Notes under the pieces: model-generated
What the model was told of the DNA's origin: nothing
Seen by the model: only the letters and a program-made list of their open reading frames with translations
The model's database searches: none
Shown: positions 27,160 to 35,432 of the stretch, one piece after another
How the letters are laid out: each line of letters starts with the position of its first letter
Position numbering within the stretch: the first letter of the stretch is position 1
NCBI GenBank assembly: GCA_963732355.1
Contig: CAVSZD010000011.1
Coordinates: forward strand, 310,001 to 374,000
Direction of reading: 5' to 3'
Source: JADKAV01 sp963732355
GTDB taxonomy: Bacteria > Actinomycetota > Actinomycetes > S36-B12 > UBA10799
Length of the DNA stretch: 64,000 bases
Position numbers and translations under genes: made by a program

Positions 27160-27222
27160 TGGTCCTCCTCAGGTGCCGTCTCGGACGCCTCGGCACTGGC
27201 TTGCTGCTCGACGGGCTCGGGT

Positions 27223-28122
27223 TCAGGAGCTGGGGATCCGGCTTCGGCGTCGGGCTCGGCTCGTCGGCTCAGGCTCGGCGTCGGGCTCAGGCTCCGCTGG
27301 GCCCAGGTCGTCGAAGCCGATCTCATCGATCACGGTCTCTGCCACCTGCACAGACGCGCTCTGCGGCATCTCGCTGTGCGCGCCACACCCGAAGTTCAAT
27401 GCGACGATCCGGCCGTCCGCGGGTGAATACCCGTTTGCGCAGGCTCCAAAACCCTGGCCCAATGGTCCGCCGATGAGCACCAGGAATCCGCACGTCGCAC
27501 ACTGCAGATCGCCGGTCCGGTTCGAGGCCGCCCGCGGGCCAGCCTCCCGGTACCAGCGCTGGGCGGCATCCCGTCGGCCCTGCGGGCTGAGGATCCGGAC
27601 CCTGCCGAGCCCGATCTCCCACTGCGGCGGACGCAGTTCGTCGTCGAACTCCGGCACGTCGTTTTCAGCCATCCCGGCCACCAGGCGGGGGTCATCCGCC
27701 TCCGTGACCATCACGTCCCCAGCACCCATGTCCCCGGACTCGACGCGCTGCTTCCACGGAACCCAGGCAGGGGCCAGCAGTGCGTCCGCGTCGGGCAGCA
27801 GGGCAGTCTCATCGACCGTCACGACGTCACTGTCCGGGGCGCGGGTGACGCAGACTGCCCAGCGCCACCCGGTGTACCCGGGGACACTGCCACGGAAGTA
27901 ATGGGTCACCACGAGTGGACCGTCCGCGACCAGCCCCACGTGTTCTCCGACGAGGTCCTCGGAGGCCTCGGCTACCAAGGCCGCCCGCGCCAGGTCGATT
28001 GACGCGGCGCACACCTCGTCGACCGGCCATGACTGGTCGGCAGGGATCTGCTCGATCTCTACTTCCGGTTCGCGATCGTGTCCCACGGTCATGGTCACGA
28101 GATCCTCGAAGTTGTCATCCAT
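27223..28122 (-). CDS. DUF3027 protein, tail probably frameshifted
   Basis: 299 residues as read. DUF3027 features: GWRWAVCVTRAP, VTVDETALLPDADALLAPAW, LGRVRILSPQGR, CATCGFLVLIGG and CANGYSPADGRIV. The function is unknown. The last ~20 residues change abruptly from an acidic Glu/Pro repeat to RARRRSRIPSS. Near 27257-27272 a one-base shift would continue EPDAEAGSPAPEPEP to a stop at 27156-27158, giving the ATGA overlap with the lipoprotein gene that neighbouring genes show. I infer an indel. Confidence 0.88.
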   Translation of the reverse strand: MDDNFEDLVTMTVGHDREPEVEIEQIPADQSWPVDEVCAASIDLARAALVAEASEDLVGEHVGLVADGPLVVTHYFRGSVPGYTGWRWAVCVTRAPDSDVVTVDETALLPDADALLAPAWVPWKQRVESGDMGAGDVMVTEADDPRLVAGMAENDVPEFDDELRPPQWEIGLGRVRILSPQGRRDAAQRWYREAGPRAASNRTGDLQCATCGFLVLIGGPLGQGFGACANGYSPADGRIVALNFGCGAHSEMPQSASVQVAETVIDEIGFDDLGPAEPEPDAEPEPTSRARRRSRIPSS

Positions 28123-28348
28123 CCGTGGACCTCGATCGCCGGTAGGCCTCGCGCCTGCGCACGGTGTACCAGCGGCCGGCGACCCCCATTGCCGCGCCAA
28201 CCAGGCAGACGTAGAGCCACCATTGCGTGTTGTGCGCCTGCAGGTCGTTGCCGAAGAACACGAACAAGACACCGAATGCCACCAACCACACCACGGTGCC
28301 GAGGGTCACGGCGAACACGCCGTCCTCATCGATGGGTTGCACATCCAC
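28115..28348 (-). CDS. DUF2530 small membrane protein
   Basis: 77 residues with two membrane segments (about 12-31 and 42-58) and a basic tail, YTVRRREAYRRSR, typical of DUF2530. Function unknown. GTG 28348 lies six bases after TACGGT, so it is probably leaderless. It overlaps DUF3027 by 8 bp, so the two are expressed together. Confidence 0.82.
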   Translation of the reverse strand: MDVQPIDEDGVFAVTLGTVVWLVAFGVLFVFFGNDLQAHNTQWWLYVCLVGAAMGVAGRWYTVRRREAYRRSRSTDG

Positions 28349-28354
28349 CCTCCG

Positions 28355-28360
28355 ACCGTA
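28355..28360 (-). promoter_or_regulatory. -10 hexamer TACGGT, leaderless start at 28348
   Basis: Six bases to GTG 28348 on the minus strand; likely promoter of the DUF2530-DUF3027-lipoprotein unit. Confidence 0.5.
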
Positions 28361-28404
28361 CTACCTGACCGGGCCCGGGCAGCGTGCGGTTGGCGCCTGC
28401 GGAC

Positions 28405-28491
28405 TCATCTGAGTGCGGCGAGCACCAGCAGCAGCACAATCAGTCCGAACAACACGGCCAGCGTGACTGCTCGGCGGGTTCGAGGATCCAC
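28405..28491 (-). CDS. possible small membrane protein, 28 residues
   Basis: Reads MDPRTRRAVTLAVLFGLIVL then LLVLAALR: a basic start and one hydrophobic helix. GTG 28491 comes two bases after the stop of the upstream Pro/Thr-rich gene, so it could be translationally coupled. Support is limited to its hydrophobic composition and tight spacing; it may be chance. Confidence 0.4.
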   Translation of the reverse strand: MDPRTRRAVTLAVLFGLIVLLLVLAALR

Positions 28492-28493
28492 TG

Positions 28494-28955
28494 TCAGGGT
28501 GCGCCGGAAGTCTCGAAACCACCTTCACCGGCCACCGCGGACGGCGGAGCCTGGGTGGGTTCGACCTCCTCCTCGATGGGCGGGCCGGAAGTGGTGAGCG
28601 TCGGTTTGGGCTTCTTGGTCTTCGTCGGTGTCGGTGTCGGGGTCGGGGTCGGGGTGGGCGTCGGGCTGACGGTCGTGGGCGCGATCGTGGTCGGGGCCAC
28701 GGTCGTGGGCGTCACCGGCGAGGCAGACTCAGTCCTGCTGACCGTCGGGCTCGCCGACGGGCTTTCAGCGGGATCGAGGTCCTCGCCACTGCTCAACGAT
28801 GCCCAGAGCGCTCCCGCTGCGAGTCCAAGTGCAATTGCCGCAACGACCGCGATGATGATCGGCATCTTCGACGGCTTCTTGTCGGTGGGTTCGGGCTCGG
28901 GGCCCCCGGCTGGGGGTATCGCCATGGTTGGGTAGTCAGATCCGCCGTCGCTCAC
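28494..28955 (-). CDS. membrane-anchored Pro/Thr-rich protein
   Basis: 153 residues. A short cytoplasmic part (1-29), one membrane helix (about 31-53) and an outer tail rich in Ser/Thr/Pro, including a run of PT dipeptides, make it a likely wall-spanning stalk. No functional domain is seen. GTG 28955 is probably leaderless. Confidence 0.7.
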   Translation of the reverse strand: MSDGGSDYPTMAIPPAGGPEPEPTDKKPSKMPIIIAVVAAIALGLAAGALWASLSSGEDLDPAESPSASPTVSRTESASPVTPTTVAPTTIAPTTVSPTPTPTPTPTPTPTKTKKPKPTLTTSGPPIEEEVEPTQAPPSAVAGEGGFETSGAP

Positions 28956-28961
28956 ACCCCT

Positions 28962-28967
28962 AGGCTA
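28962..28967 (-). promoter_or_regulatory. -10 hexamer TAGCCT, leaderless start at 28955
   Basis: Six bases to GTG 28955 on the minus strand. Confidence 0.55.
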
Positions 28968-29014
28968 AGCAGACATCCCGGCATCGCCGTCAACCCCCAC
29001 GCCGGACACACCGG

Positions 29015-30135
29015 TCAGGCCATTTGCCCCACGACCCAGTCGATGCTCGCGGTCAGCGCGGCAACATCAGAGGGGTCGATGGCCGGGAACATCGCAACCC
29101 GCAGCTGGTTGCGTCCCAGCTTTGCGGTAAGGCTCCACGTCCACGATCCCGTTCGCGCGAAGAACCTTCGCGACCTGCGCGGCATCGACGCCGTCGTCGA
29201 AGTCGATGGTCCCGATCACCGCGGACCTCAATGCCGGATCTGCGACGTACGCCGACGTGAAGTCGGTGCGGGCGGCCCAGTCGTACAGGATCGCCGAGCT
29301 CTGCGCCGTGCGAGCCGTGCTCCAGTCCAATCCGCCCTGCTCGTTGAACCAGTCCACCTGTTCGGCCATCAGAGCGATCGTCGCCAGCGCCGGCGTGTTG
29401 TAGGTCTGCTCCTGCACCGAGTTGTCGATCGCGATGTTGATGTCCAGGAAGGCAGGCATCCAGCGCCCCGACGCCTTGATGGTGGCGGCACGTTCAAGAG
29501 CACGCGGTAGACATCAGGGCGAACCACAGCCCACCGTCGGAGGCGAAGCACTTCTGAGGGGCGAAGTAGTAGACGTCGAAGTCCTCGGCCTCGACCGGAA
29601 GGCCGCCAGCAGCCGACGTGGCATCGAACATGACCAATGCCTCTGCGCTGCCCTGCGGACGCAGCGCCTGGATCGCGACTCCGGTCGAGGTCTCGTTGTG
29701 CGGGCTGGCGTATGCGTCCAGACCCGCTGCCGGCTCGAACCCACCGGCTGTGCCCGGCTCGAAGACCCGCACGTCCTGTTCGCCGAGGTGGGGCGCCGTC
29801 GAGGCGGCCTTAGCGAATTTCGACCCGAACTCACCGAACGACAAGAACTGGGCACGATCCTCGATCAGCCCGAAAGTAGCGATGTCCCAGAAGGCCGTCG
29901 ACCCGCCATTGCCCAGCACCACCTCGTAGCCCTCAGGAAGGCTGAACAGTTCCCGCAGGCCCTCGCGCACCCGCTTCACCTGGTTCTTGACGCCAGGCTT
30001 GCGATGGGAGGTCCCCAGGTATGTGGGGGCCATGCTCGCGAGGGCCTCCACCTGCGCTTGGCGAACCTTGGAGGGACCGGCACCGAAACGGCCGTCGACG
30101 GGTTTGAGCTCGGAGGGGATCTGTAGGTCAGTCAC
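29015..30135 (-). CDS. serC: phosphoserine aminotransferase, two frameshifts
   Basis: PLP enzyme converting 3-phosphohydroxypyruvate to phosphoserine. The first 205 residues read normally: FGAGPSKVR, TYLGTSHRK, GNGGSTAFWD and YFAPQKCFASDGG with the PLP Lys. At 29502 an extra base puts a stop after ALMSTACS. The next part (FLDINIAIDNSVQEQ to DVEPYRK) is in another frame, and an extra base in the TTT at 29121-29123 shifts the end (LGRNQLRVAMFPAI ... WVVGQMA, stop 29015). Repairing both gives a full-length protein, so assembly error is as likely as decay. Confidence 0.88.
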
Positions 30136-30141
30136 CCCTCA

Positions 30142-30147
30142 AGGCTA
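30142..30147 (-). promoter_or_regulatory. -10 hexamer TAGCCT, leaderless start of serC
   Basis: Six bases to GTG 30135 on the minus strand, the same hexamer as at 28962. Confidence 0.55.
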
Positions 30148-30194
30148 GACGCGCAGGGCACACTCACTGGTACAGGGATCGGTCCTCGCCGCCG

Positions 30195-31337
30195 CTACTC
30201 GACGCGGAAGCCGACCTCGGGGTGGTAGCCACTGGGTGCGACCATGACCGGGTCCCAGCCGGGTACGTCCTCGGGCCGCCGTGGGGCAGGGCCGACGTAA
30301 CGGGCGGAAGGACGGATCAGCCGTCCTGTGCGCTTCTGCTCCAGGATGTGCGCGCTCCAGCCAGCCAGTCGCGCGCAAGTGAACATCGAGGTGAACATGT
30401 GCGCTGGGACCTCGGCGAAGTCCAGCACGATCGCCGCCCAGAACTCCACGTTCGTCTCCAGCACCCGATCAGGTCGCCTGGCCTTCAACTCGCTCAATGC
30501 GGCCTGCTCAAGGGCTTGGGCGACCTCGTAGCGGGGGGCGTTGAGTTCACGTGCAGTGCGCCGCAACACCCGTGCTCGGGGGTCCTCAGCGCGATAGACG
30601 CGGTGACCGAAGCCCATGAGGCGCTCCCCTCGATCCAGAACCCCACGTACATAGCCATCCGCGTCGCCGCTGCGCTCGATCTCCTCGATCATGCCCAGGA
30701 CCCGACTCGGCGCACCACCGTGCAAGGGGCCGCTCATGGCCCCGATCGCCCCGGAGATGGCTGCTGCGACGTCTGCACCGGTCGACGCGATGACCCTGGA
30801 GGTGAATGTCGAAGCATTCATGCCGTGTTCGGCGGCGGAGACGAAGTACGCGTCGACGGCTTGCACGTGGGCCGGGTTGGGCTCGCCGCGCCAGCGCACC
30901 ATGAACCGCTCGACGATCGTGCGGGCCTTGTCGATCTCGGCCTGCGGGACCATCGGCTGGCCGAGGCCACGGGCGGACTGAGCCACGAAACTCATCGCCA
31001 TGACCGACACATGCGAAAGGTTCTCGCGAGCGGTGTCGTCGTCGATGTCCAGAAGCGGGCGCAAGCCCCAAGCCGGAGTGAGCATCGCGATGGCGGACTG
31101 CACGTCCACGCGCACATCTCCGGAATGGACCGGGATGGGGAACTGCTCGGCTGGGGGCAGTCCCGGGTTGAACTCGTTGTCCACGAGCAAGCCCCAGACG
31201 TTACCGAACGACACCCTGCCGACGAGGTCCTCGATGTCAACGCCGCGGTACCGCAGCGAACTACCCTCTTTGTCGGGTTCGGCGATCTGCGTCTCGAACG
31301 CGATGACGCCCTCGAGGCCCGGTACAAAATCACTCAT
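30195..31337 (-). CDS. citrate synthase 2
   Basis: 380 residues. Condenses acetyl-CoA and oxaloacetate, or possibly propionyl-CoA (methylcitrate) as some actinobacterial members do. Conserved: LRYRGVDIEDL, EHGMNASTFTSRVIAST, GPLHGGAPSRV with the substrate His and MGFGHRVYR with the second His. The third catalytic position reads TNVEFWAAIVLD, Glu in place of Asp, as I recall for this subgroup. I chose ATG 31337 with GGAAGG five bases upstream; a GTG six bases earlier is an alternative. Confidence 0.93.
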   Translation of the reverse strand: MSDFVPGLEGVIAFETQIAEPDKEGSSLRYRGVDIEDLVGRVSFGNVWGLLVDNEFNPGLPPAEQFPIPVHSGDVRVDVQSAIAMLTPAWGLRPLLDIDDDTARENLSHVSVMAMSFVAQSARGLGQPMVPQAEIDKARTIVERFMVRWRGEPNPAHVQAVDAYFVSAAEHGMNASTFTSRVIASTGADVAAAISGAIGAMSGPLHGGAPSRVLGMIEEIERSGDADGYVRGVLDRGERLMGFGHRVYRAEDPRARVLRRTARELNAPRYEVAQALEQAALSELKARRPDRVLETNVEFWAAIVLDFAEVPAHMFTSMFTCARLAGWSAHILEQKRTGRLIRPSARYVGPAPRRPEDVPGWDPVMVAPSGYHPEVGFRVE

Positions 31338-31416
31338 GGTCACCTTCCAGCTTTGGTGAGAACCGTTTCGCTCAATAACCTAGTAGTCAAAGCCAACTTG
31401 CGCGGCGGTGAGGCAC

Positions 31417-32067
31417 ATGAAACCAATAGCCAGGATCGACTACACGGTCGGACCCCTCGAGGAGACAGGGCTGTCGGCCAGTCCTCTTGACCAGTTCCGG
31501 CGGTGGATCGAGGAAGCCGACGAGGCGGGCATCGAGGAACCCAACGCCATGGCCATGGCCACGGTGGACCAACACGGCCAGCCACATGTACGGACTTTGC
31601 TGTGCAAGGAGGTCACGGCCGACGGCTTCATCTTCTTCACCAACTACGAGTCGGACAAGTCACGTCAGATCGATCAGAACCCCCAAGTGGGCCTGTGTTT
31701 CCACTGGCAGCCGCTGCACCGCCAGGTCCGGGTGGCGGGAGTCGCGCTGCGGATCGCTGAGTCGGAGTCCGACGACTACTTCGCCAGTAGGCCACGCGGG
31801 GCCCAGCTGGGGGCATGGTCCTCGCCACAGTCGCGCGTCATCCCCGACCGCGACTACTTGCGCGACCGGTTGGCCCAGGTGACCGCCGCGTATCCCGATG
31901 AGGTGCCGCGTCCGCAGCACTGGGGCGGCTACGTGATCCGGGCCTCAACGCTGGAGTTCTGGCAGGGCCAGCCGAGCCGCCTGCACGACCGCATCCGGTA
32001 CTCACGGCGTGGAGACGGCGGACTCGACGACCCCAGCGCGTGGATGGTGGAACGCCTGGCCCCCTGA
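31417..32067 (+). CDS. pdxH: pyridoxamine 5'-phosphate oxidase
   Basis: FMN enzyme making pyridoxal phosphate. 216 residues: FRRWIEEADEAGIEEPNAMAMATV-like opening, VRTLLCKEVTADGFIFFTNYES (FMN site), CFHWQPLHRQVRV, and the C-terminal GGYVIRASTLEFWQGQPSRLHDR with the substrate-binding Arg-Leu-His. I chose ATG 31417 over GTG 31408. It is divergent from citrate synthase and converges with the ParA pair. Confidence 0.95.
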   Translation: MKPIARIDYTVGPLEETGLSASPLDQFRRWIEEADEAGIEEPNAMAMATVDQHGQPHVRTLLCKEVTADGFIFFTNYESDKSRQIDQNPQVGLCFHWQPLHRQVRVAGVALRIAESESDDYFASRPRGAQLGAWSSPQSRVIPDRDYLRDRLAQVTAAYPDEVPRPQHWGGYVIRASTLEFWQGQPSRLHDRIRYSRRGDGGLDDPSAWMVERLAP

Positions 32068-32068
32068 G

Positions 32069-32392
32069 TTATCGGGCCTCGGTGTAGGCCTGAAGGGCTG
32101 AGGAGACGATCTCATCGAGCTGCTCGCCGCGACTCTTGGCCCGCTGCCGAGCGGCTTTGAGGACCGGCTTGGGGACCTTCACCTCGAGGGTCGAGCGCTT
32201 GGTCTTCTTCGGGGTCTTCCGGACCAAGGTGTCCGAGGTCCTGCCCCCGAAACCGACGACCGGGCGCAATTCGGGTCGCCGGGCCTGGGCCGGGACCTGC
32301 GGTGCCTCCGTGGCCGATGGCACGGGCGCCACCGGGTGAACGTGTGCGTCCGGGGCCTTGCGCAGCGCTGGACGTGGGGGTGGATTGATCAT
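32069..32392 (-). CDS. probable ribbon-helix-helix partner of ParA
   Basis: 107 residues. The N-terminal two-thirds is disordered and Pro-rich. The last 40 residues (STLEVKVPKPVLKAARQRAK, then RGEQLDEIVSSALQAY) have the strand-helix-helix pattern of RHH DNA-binding proteins. ATG 32392 overlaps the parA stop as ATGA. It is probably a DNA-binding adaptor for the neighbouring ATPase; this is inferred from context. Confidence 0.65.
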   Translation of the reverse strand: MINPPPRPALRKAPDAHVHPVAPVPSATEAPQVPAQARRPELRPVVGFGGRTSDTLVRKTPKKTKRSTLEVKVPKPVLKAARQRAKSRGEQLDEIVSSALQAYTEAR

Positions 32393-33201
32393 GAGTCCTC
32401 CTGTGCGGCGATGTCTGCCATCGCCTGCCCGCTGATGTCGGCCACACGGCCCAATAGTTCGTCGAAGGTCCGCGCCGCACTCCGGGCACCGGAGGACTTC
32501 CATTCGTGGATCGGCACACCGGCTCCCTGCGCCTGCTGGATTGCCGTGCGTTCACCGATCGCTTCGGTCACCGTCGCCCCAAAAACTGTGTGCAACTCCT
32601 CGAGCCGGAACTGGTGCTCGGAGAGCCGAGGACGCGCTCGGTTGGGCACGATGGCGATCACTTGCAGTGAGCTGTTGCCCTCCCGGCCGGCCACCTCGAC
32701 GGCCTCGACGGCCGCAGCCGCACCCTGGACTGCGAAGTAGGAGGGCTCAGTGACGACGACCGCCTGGGTGGCCGCGAACAGGGCGTTGCGGGTCAGTTCC
32801 CCTAGCGAGGGCGGGCAGTCCAGAAGGATCATGTCGTAGGCGTCCGAGGCCCCTCGTAGGGCGCGTTGCAGTCTTCTCACCGGGTCGGTCCCCGACGGCA
32901 CAGCGCGGTGCTCGAGGGCACGTTCGGCCGGTATTGCATCGACCAGGGGTCCCCACCCGGTGGCCGCGATGGCCTCGAGCCCAACCCCGATCCTGCCGTC
33001 GTACAGGACGTCCGAGGTGGTGAAGTTCGGCGGTTCCGGAAGGTTCAGGCCAGCGGTCGCATTGCCCTGCGGATCGAGATCCACGATCAGAACGCGGCGG
33101 CCCTCATTGCGTGCGGCACTGGCCAGTCCAAGGGTGACCGTCGTCTTGCCGACCCCACCCTTGAGGCTCAGAACCGCGACCACCGGCGCGTCCATCCTCA
33201 C
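32389..33201 (-). CDS. ParA-family ATPase
   Basis: 270 residues with a deviant Walker A KGGVGKTTVTLGLA, switch I DLDPQGNATAGL and Walker B LLDCPPSLGELTRNAL. It belongs to the ParA/MinD group that positions cargo by ATP-dependent DNA binding. It is not next to parB or the origin, and its partner appears to be the small RHH-like gene that overlaps it. GTG 33201 or ATG 33195 could be the start; TAGTGG lies six bases before the GTG. Confidence 0.9.
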   Translation of the reverse strand: MRMDAPVVAVLSLKGGVGKTTVTLGLASAARNEGRRVLIVDLDPQGNATAGLNLPEPPNFTTSDVLYDGRIGVGLEAIAATGWGPLVDAIPAERALEHRAVPSGTDPVRRLQRALRGASDAYDMILLDCPPSLGELTRNALFAATQAVVVTEPSYFAVQGAAAAVEAVEVAGREGNSSLQVIAIVPNRARPRLSEHQFRLEELHTVFGATVTEAIGERTAIQQAQGAGVPIHEWKSSGARSAARTFDELLGRVADISGQAMADIAAQEDS

Positions 33202-33260
33202 ATCCTGCCACTAACCACGACCGTTTCGGTGCAGCGCCGCAGACACAGGCTCAGGGGCCC

Positions 33261-34484
33261 TCACTTGGGGGGCAACGCCTGGAACCGGGCAAGCGCGATG
33301 TCACGTTCGCGGGCATGGTCGACGATCGGGCCCGGATAGTCCGGGGCCAGGATCCCGGGCTCGTGCGGATCCTCGAGGCCCGCCAACTCCGGCACGTATT
33401 TGCGTATGTAATCACCCTGCGGATCGAAGCGCCGACCCTGGATCACAGGGTTGAAGATCCTGAAGTAAGGCGCCGCGTCGGTCCCGCAGCCTGCCACCCA
33501 CTGCCACCCGAGCTGGTTGTTGGCGATGTCTGCGTCGACCAGGTGCTCCAGGAACCAGCGAGCACCCATCTGCCACGGCAGGTGCAGGTCCTTGATGAGG
33601 AAGCTGGCGCTGACCATCCGCACCCGGTTGTGCATCCAGCCCTCAGCCAGCAGTTGCCGCATCCCGGCGTCGACGAACGGATACCCCGTGCGGCCTTGCG
33701 CCCAGGCCCGGAAGTGGTCCTGGTTCTGGCTGTACTGCATATGGGTGTCGAAGCGTTCATCCAGGCTCGACCACACCGCGTCCGGGCGCTGCCAGAGGAC
33801 CTCCGCACAGAATTCCCGCCAGGCCAACTGCCGGGCGAACGGGTTGGTCGCGACATCCGGGATCTGGGCCAGGATCGTGCGCGGATGGATCTGGCCGAAA
33901 TGCAGAGCCGCGGACAGCCTGCTTGTGCCCTCCACGCCGGGGAAATCGCGGTCCTGTTTGTACCGGGCCAGGCGGGTGTCCCGGAACTCGAGCCACCGCC
34001 GCTGCGCCGAATTGGGTGTCTCGCCCGTGGATACGGGCGCCCAACCTCGCGCCAGCCACGCTTTGTAAAAGGGCGTGAACACCCGGAAGCCGCCACCGGA
34101 CTGGGTCCGCAGTTCCCCCGGCGGAACCGCGAACGGACTGTCCACACGCCGCAGGGCGATCCCTTCACGGGCCAAGCCGGCCTGCACCGCGTCGTCACGA
34201 TTGGACGCGAACGGGGTGTTGTCGCCGGTACAGAACACCTGACGCGCCCCGTGGGTTCTGGCCAGGTCGATCAGCTCGGCAGCCGGATCTCCGTGCCTGA
34301 TGCTCAGGGTCCGCATCCCGGCCAGTTCCTCGAGCGCACCTGCCAGGTACTCCTGACGCACTTTTCCGATCCCGGCCAGACGCGGGTCGTGGACGAAGAC
34401 CGCCACCGCGTCGGGACCGGCGGCGTCCAGTGCCGGGTTGTCCTCGATGCGCAGGTCGCGCCGGAACCAGTGCAGGTCCGGCAT
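33261..34484 (-). CDS. phrB: deoxyribodipyrimidine photolyase
   Basis: 407-residue class I CPD photolyase/cryptochrome-family protein, which uses FAD and light to split pyrimidine dimers. The N-terminal Rossmann domain opens LHWFRRDLRIEDNPAL. The FAD domain has TSRLSAALHFGQIHPR, LAWREFCAEVLW, TGYPFVDAGMRQL, WMHNRVRM and the Trp-rich WQWVAGCGTDAAPYFRIFNP. It shares one base with the dtxR stop and is likely co-transcribed. Confidence 0.95.
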   Translation of the reverse strand: MPDLHWFRRDLRIEDNPALDAAGPDAVAVFVHDPRLAGIGKVRQEYLAGALEELAGMRTLSIRHGDPAAELIDLARTHGARQVFCTGDNTPFASNRDDAVQAGLAREGIALRRVDSPFAVPPGELRTQSGGGFRVFTPFYKAWLARGWAPVSTGETPNSAQRRWLEFRDTRLARYKQDRDFPGVEGTSRLSAALHFGQIHPRTILAQIPDVATNPFARQLAWREFCAEVLWQRPDAVWSSLDERFDTHMQYSQNQDHFRAWAQGRTGYPFVDAGMRQLLAEGWMHNRVRMVSASFLIKDLHLPWQMGARWFLEHLVDADIANNQLGWQWVAGCGTDAAPYFRIFNPVIQGRRFDPQGDYIRKYVPELAGLEDPHEPGILAPDYPGPIVDHARERDIALARFQALPPK

Positions 34485-35176
34485 CAGAGCAGTTCGACGG
34501 CGATGTGTTCGGCCACACCGAAGGGCACCTCTGCGTACTCCCCACCACTTCCGATCAGCAGTCCGCCGGGCGAACTGCTGACCTTGACGGTCGCCCCGGG
34601 GGTGGCGCCGGCGCGGCGCAAGGACGCCATCACCTCGTGTTCGGTCTGTAGTGGCTCGTCGATACGCCGGACCAGCACCCGGATCGGCGAGGACCCGATC
34701 CTCCGCGCCACCTCGGCCAGAGCTCGGGCAGGGGCCAGGTCGGGGTCGGGCTGGCCGCCGAGTTCATCCAGGCCGGGGATGGGGTTGCCGTAGGGCGATG
34801 TGGTCGGGCGTTCCAGCAGATCCCAGATCCGCCGCTCCACCGCCTCACTCATCACGTGCTCCCAGCGACAGGCCTCGGCATGCACGTCCTCCCAGGGCAT
34901 CCCGATGACGTTGACGAGCAGACACTCGGCCAGACGGTGCTTGCGCATCACGGAGACCGCGTACGCCCGGCCGGCAGGTGTGAGTTCGAGGTGGCGATCA
35001 CCGGAAACGACCACCAGACCGTCTCGTTCCATGCGCGCAACCGTCTGCGAAACCGTCGGACCCGACTGCCCGAGCCGTTCGGCGATGCGTGCGCGCAGAG
35101 GGACCGTGCCTTCCTCCTCGAGTTCGAAGACGGTACGCAGGTACATCTCAGTGGTGTCGATCAGCTCGCCGCTCAC
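34484..35176 (-). CDS. DtxR-family metal-dependent repressor (iron type)
   Basis: 230 residues: winged helix (1-75, with PLRARIAERLGQSGPTVSQT), dimerisation/metal domain and a C-terminal SH3-like domain. Compared with diphtheria DtxR, every metal ligand is found shifted by one: Met11, His80, Glu84, His99, Cys103, Glu106 and His107. Cys103 points to iron rather than manganese. I chose GTG 35176 (MSGELIDTTEMYL); CACAAT lies six bases upstream. The open frame further upstream to 35302 is not supported. Confidence 0.93.
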   Translation of the reverse strand: MSGELIDTTEMYLRTVFELEEEGTVPLRARIAERLGQSGPTVSQTVARMERDGLVVVSGDRHLELTPAGRAYAVSVMRKHRLAECLLVNVIGMPWEDVHAEACRWEHVMSEAVERRIWDLLERPTTSPYGNPIPGLDELGGQPDPDLAPARALAEVARRIGSSPIRVLVRRIDEPLQTEHEVMASLRRAGATPGATVKVSSSPGGLLIGSGGEYAEVPFGVAEHIAVELL

Positions 35177-35432
35177 CCGTTCATTGTGTCCTAGGCGTCC
35201 AACCGCGCAAAACGGGACGCACCGGAACTGACCACGCGCGGCCGGGATGTTCCCACATGTGTTCGAGGAATCCGTTGCGACACGCCGAAGATTCCGAATC
35301 ATTCCAGGGGTCCGGTGGCGATCTGGGAGTCACTTCCGCTAGCGTGACAATTCCGTTACTGAAATTACAAGCGTGTCGCTTGACTTCCCACCGACAAGTA
35401 CCGATGAAAATCACGAACCCTGGAGGACGATG
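35177..35432. other. intergenic leader before the NlpC/P60 gene
   Basis: 255 bp between the divergent dtxR and the NlpC/P60 gene. It is less GC-rich near 35330-35410. I looked for a ydaO-type c-di-AMP riboswitch, common before such hydrolases in actinobacteria, and did not find its conserved segments. No gene seen. Confidence 0.5.

Noticed and set aside
35177..35432. c-di-AMP (ydaO) riboswitch before the NlpC/P60 gene
   Set aside because: The conserved pairing segments of that riboswitch could not be found.
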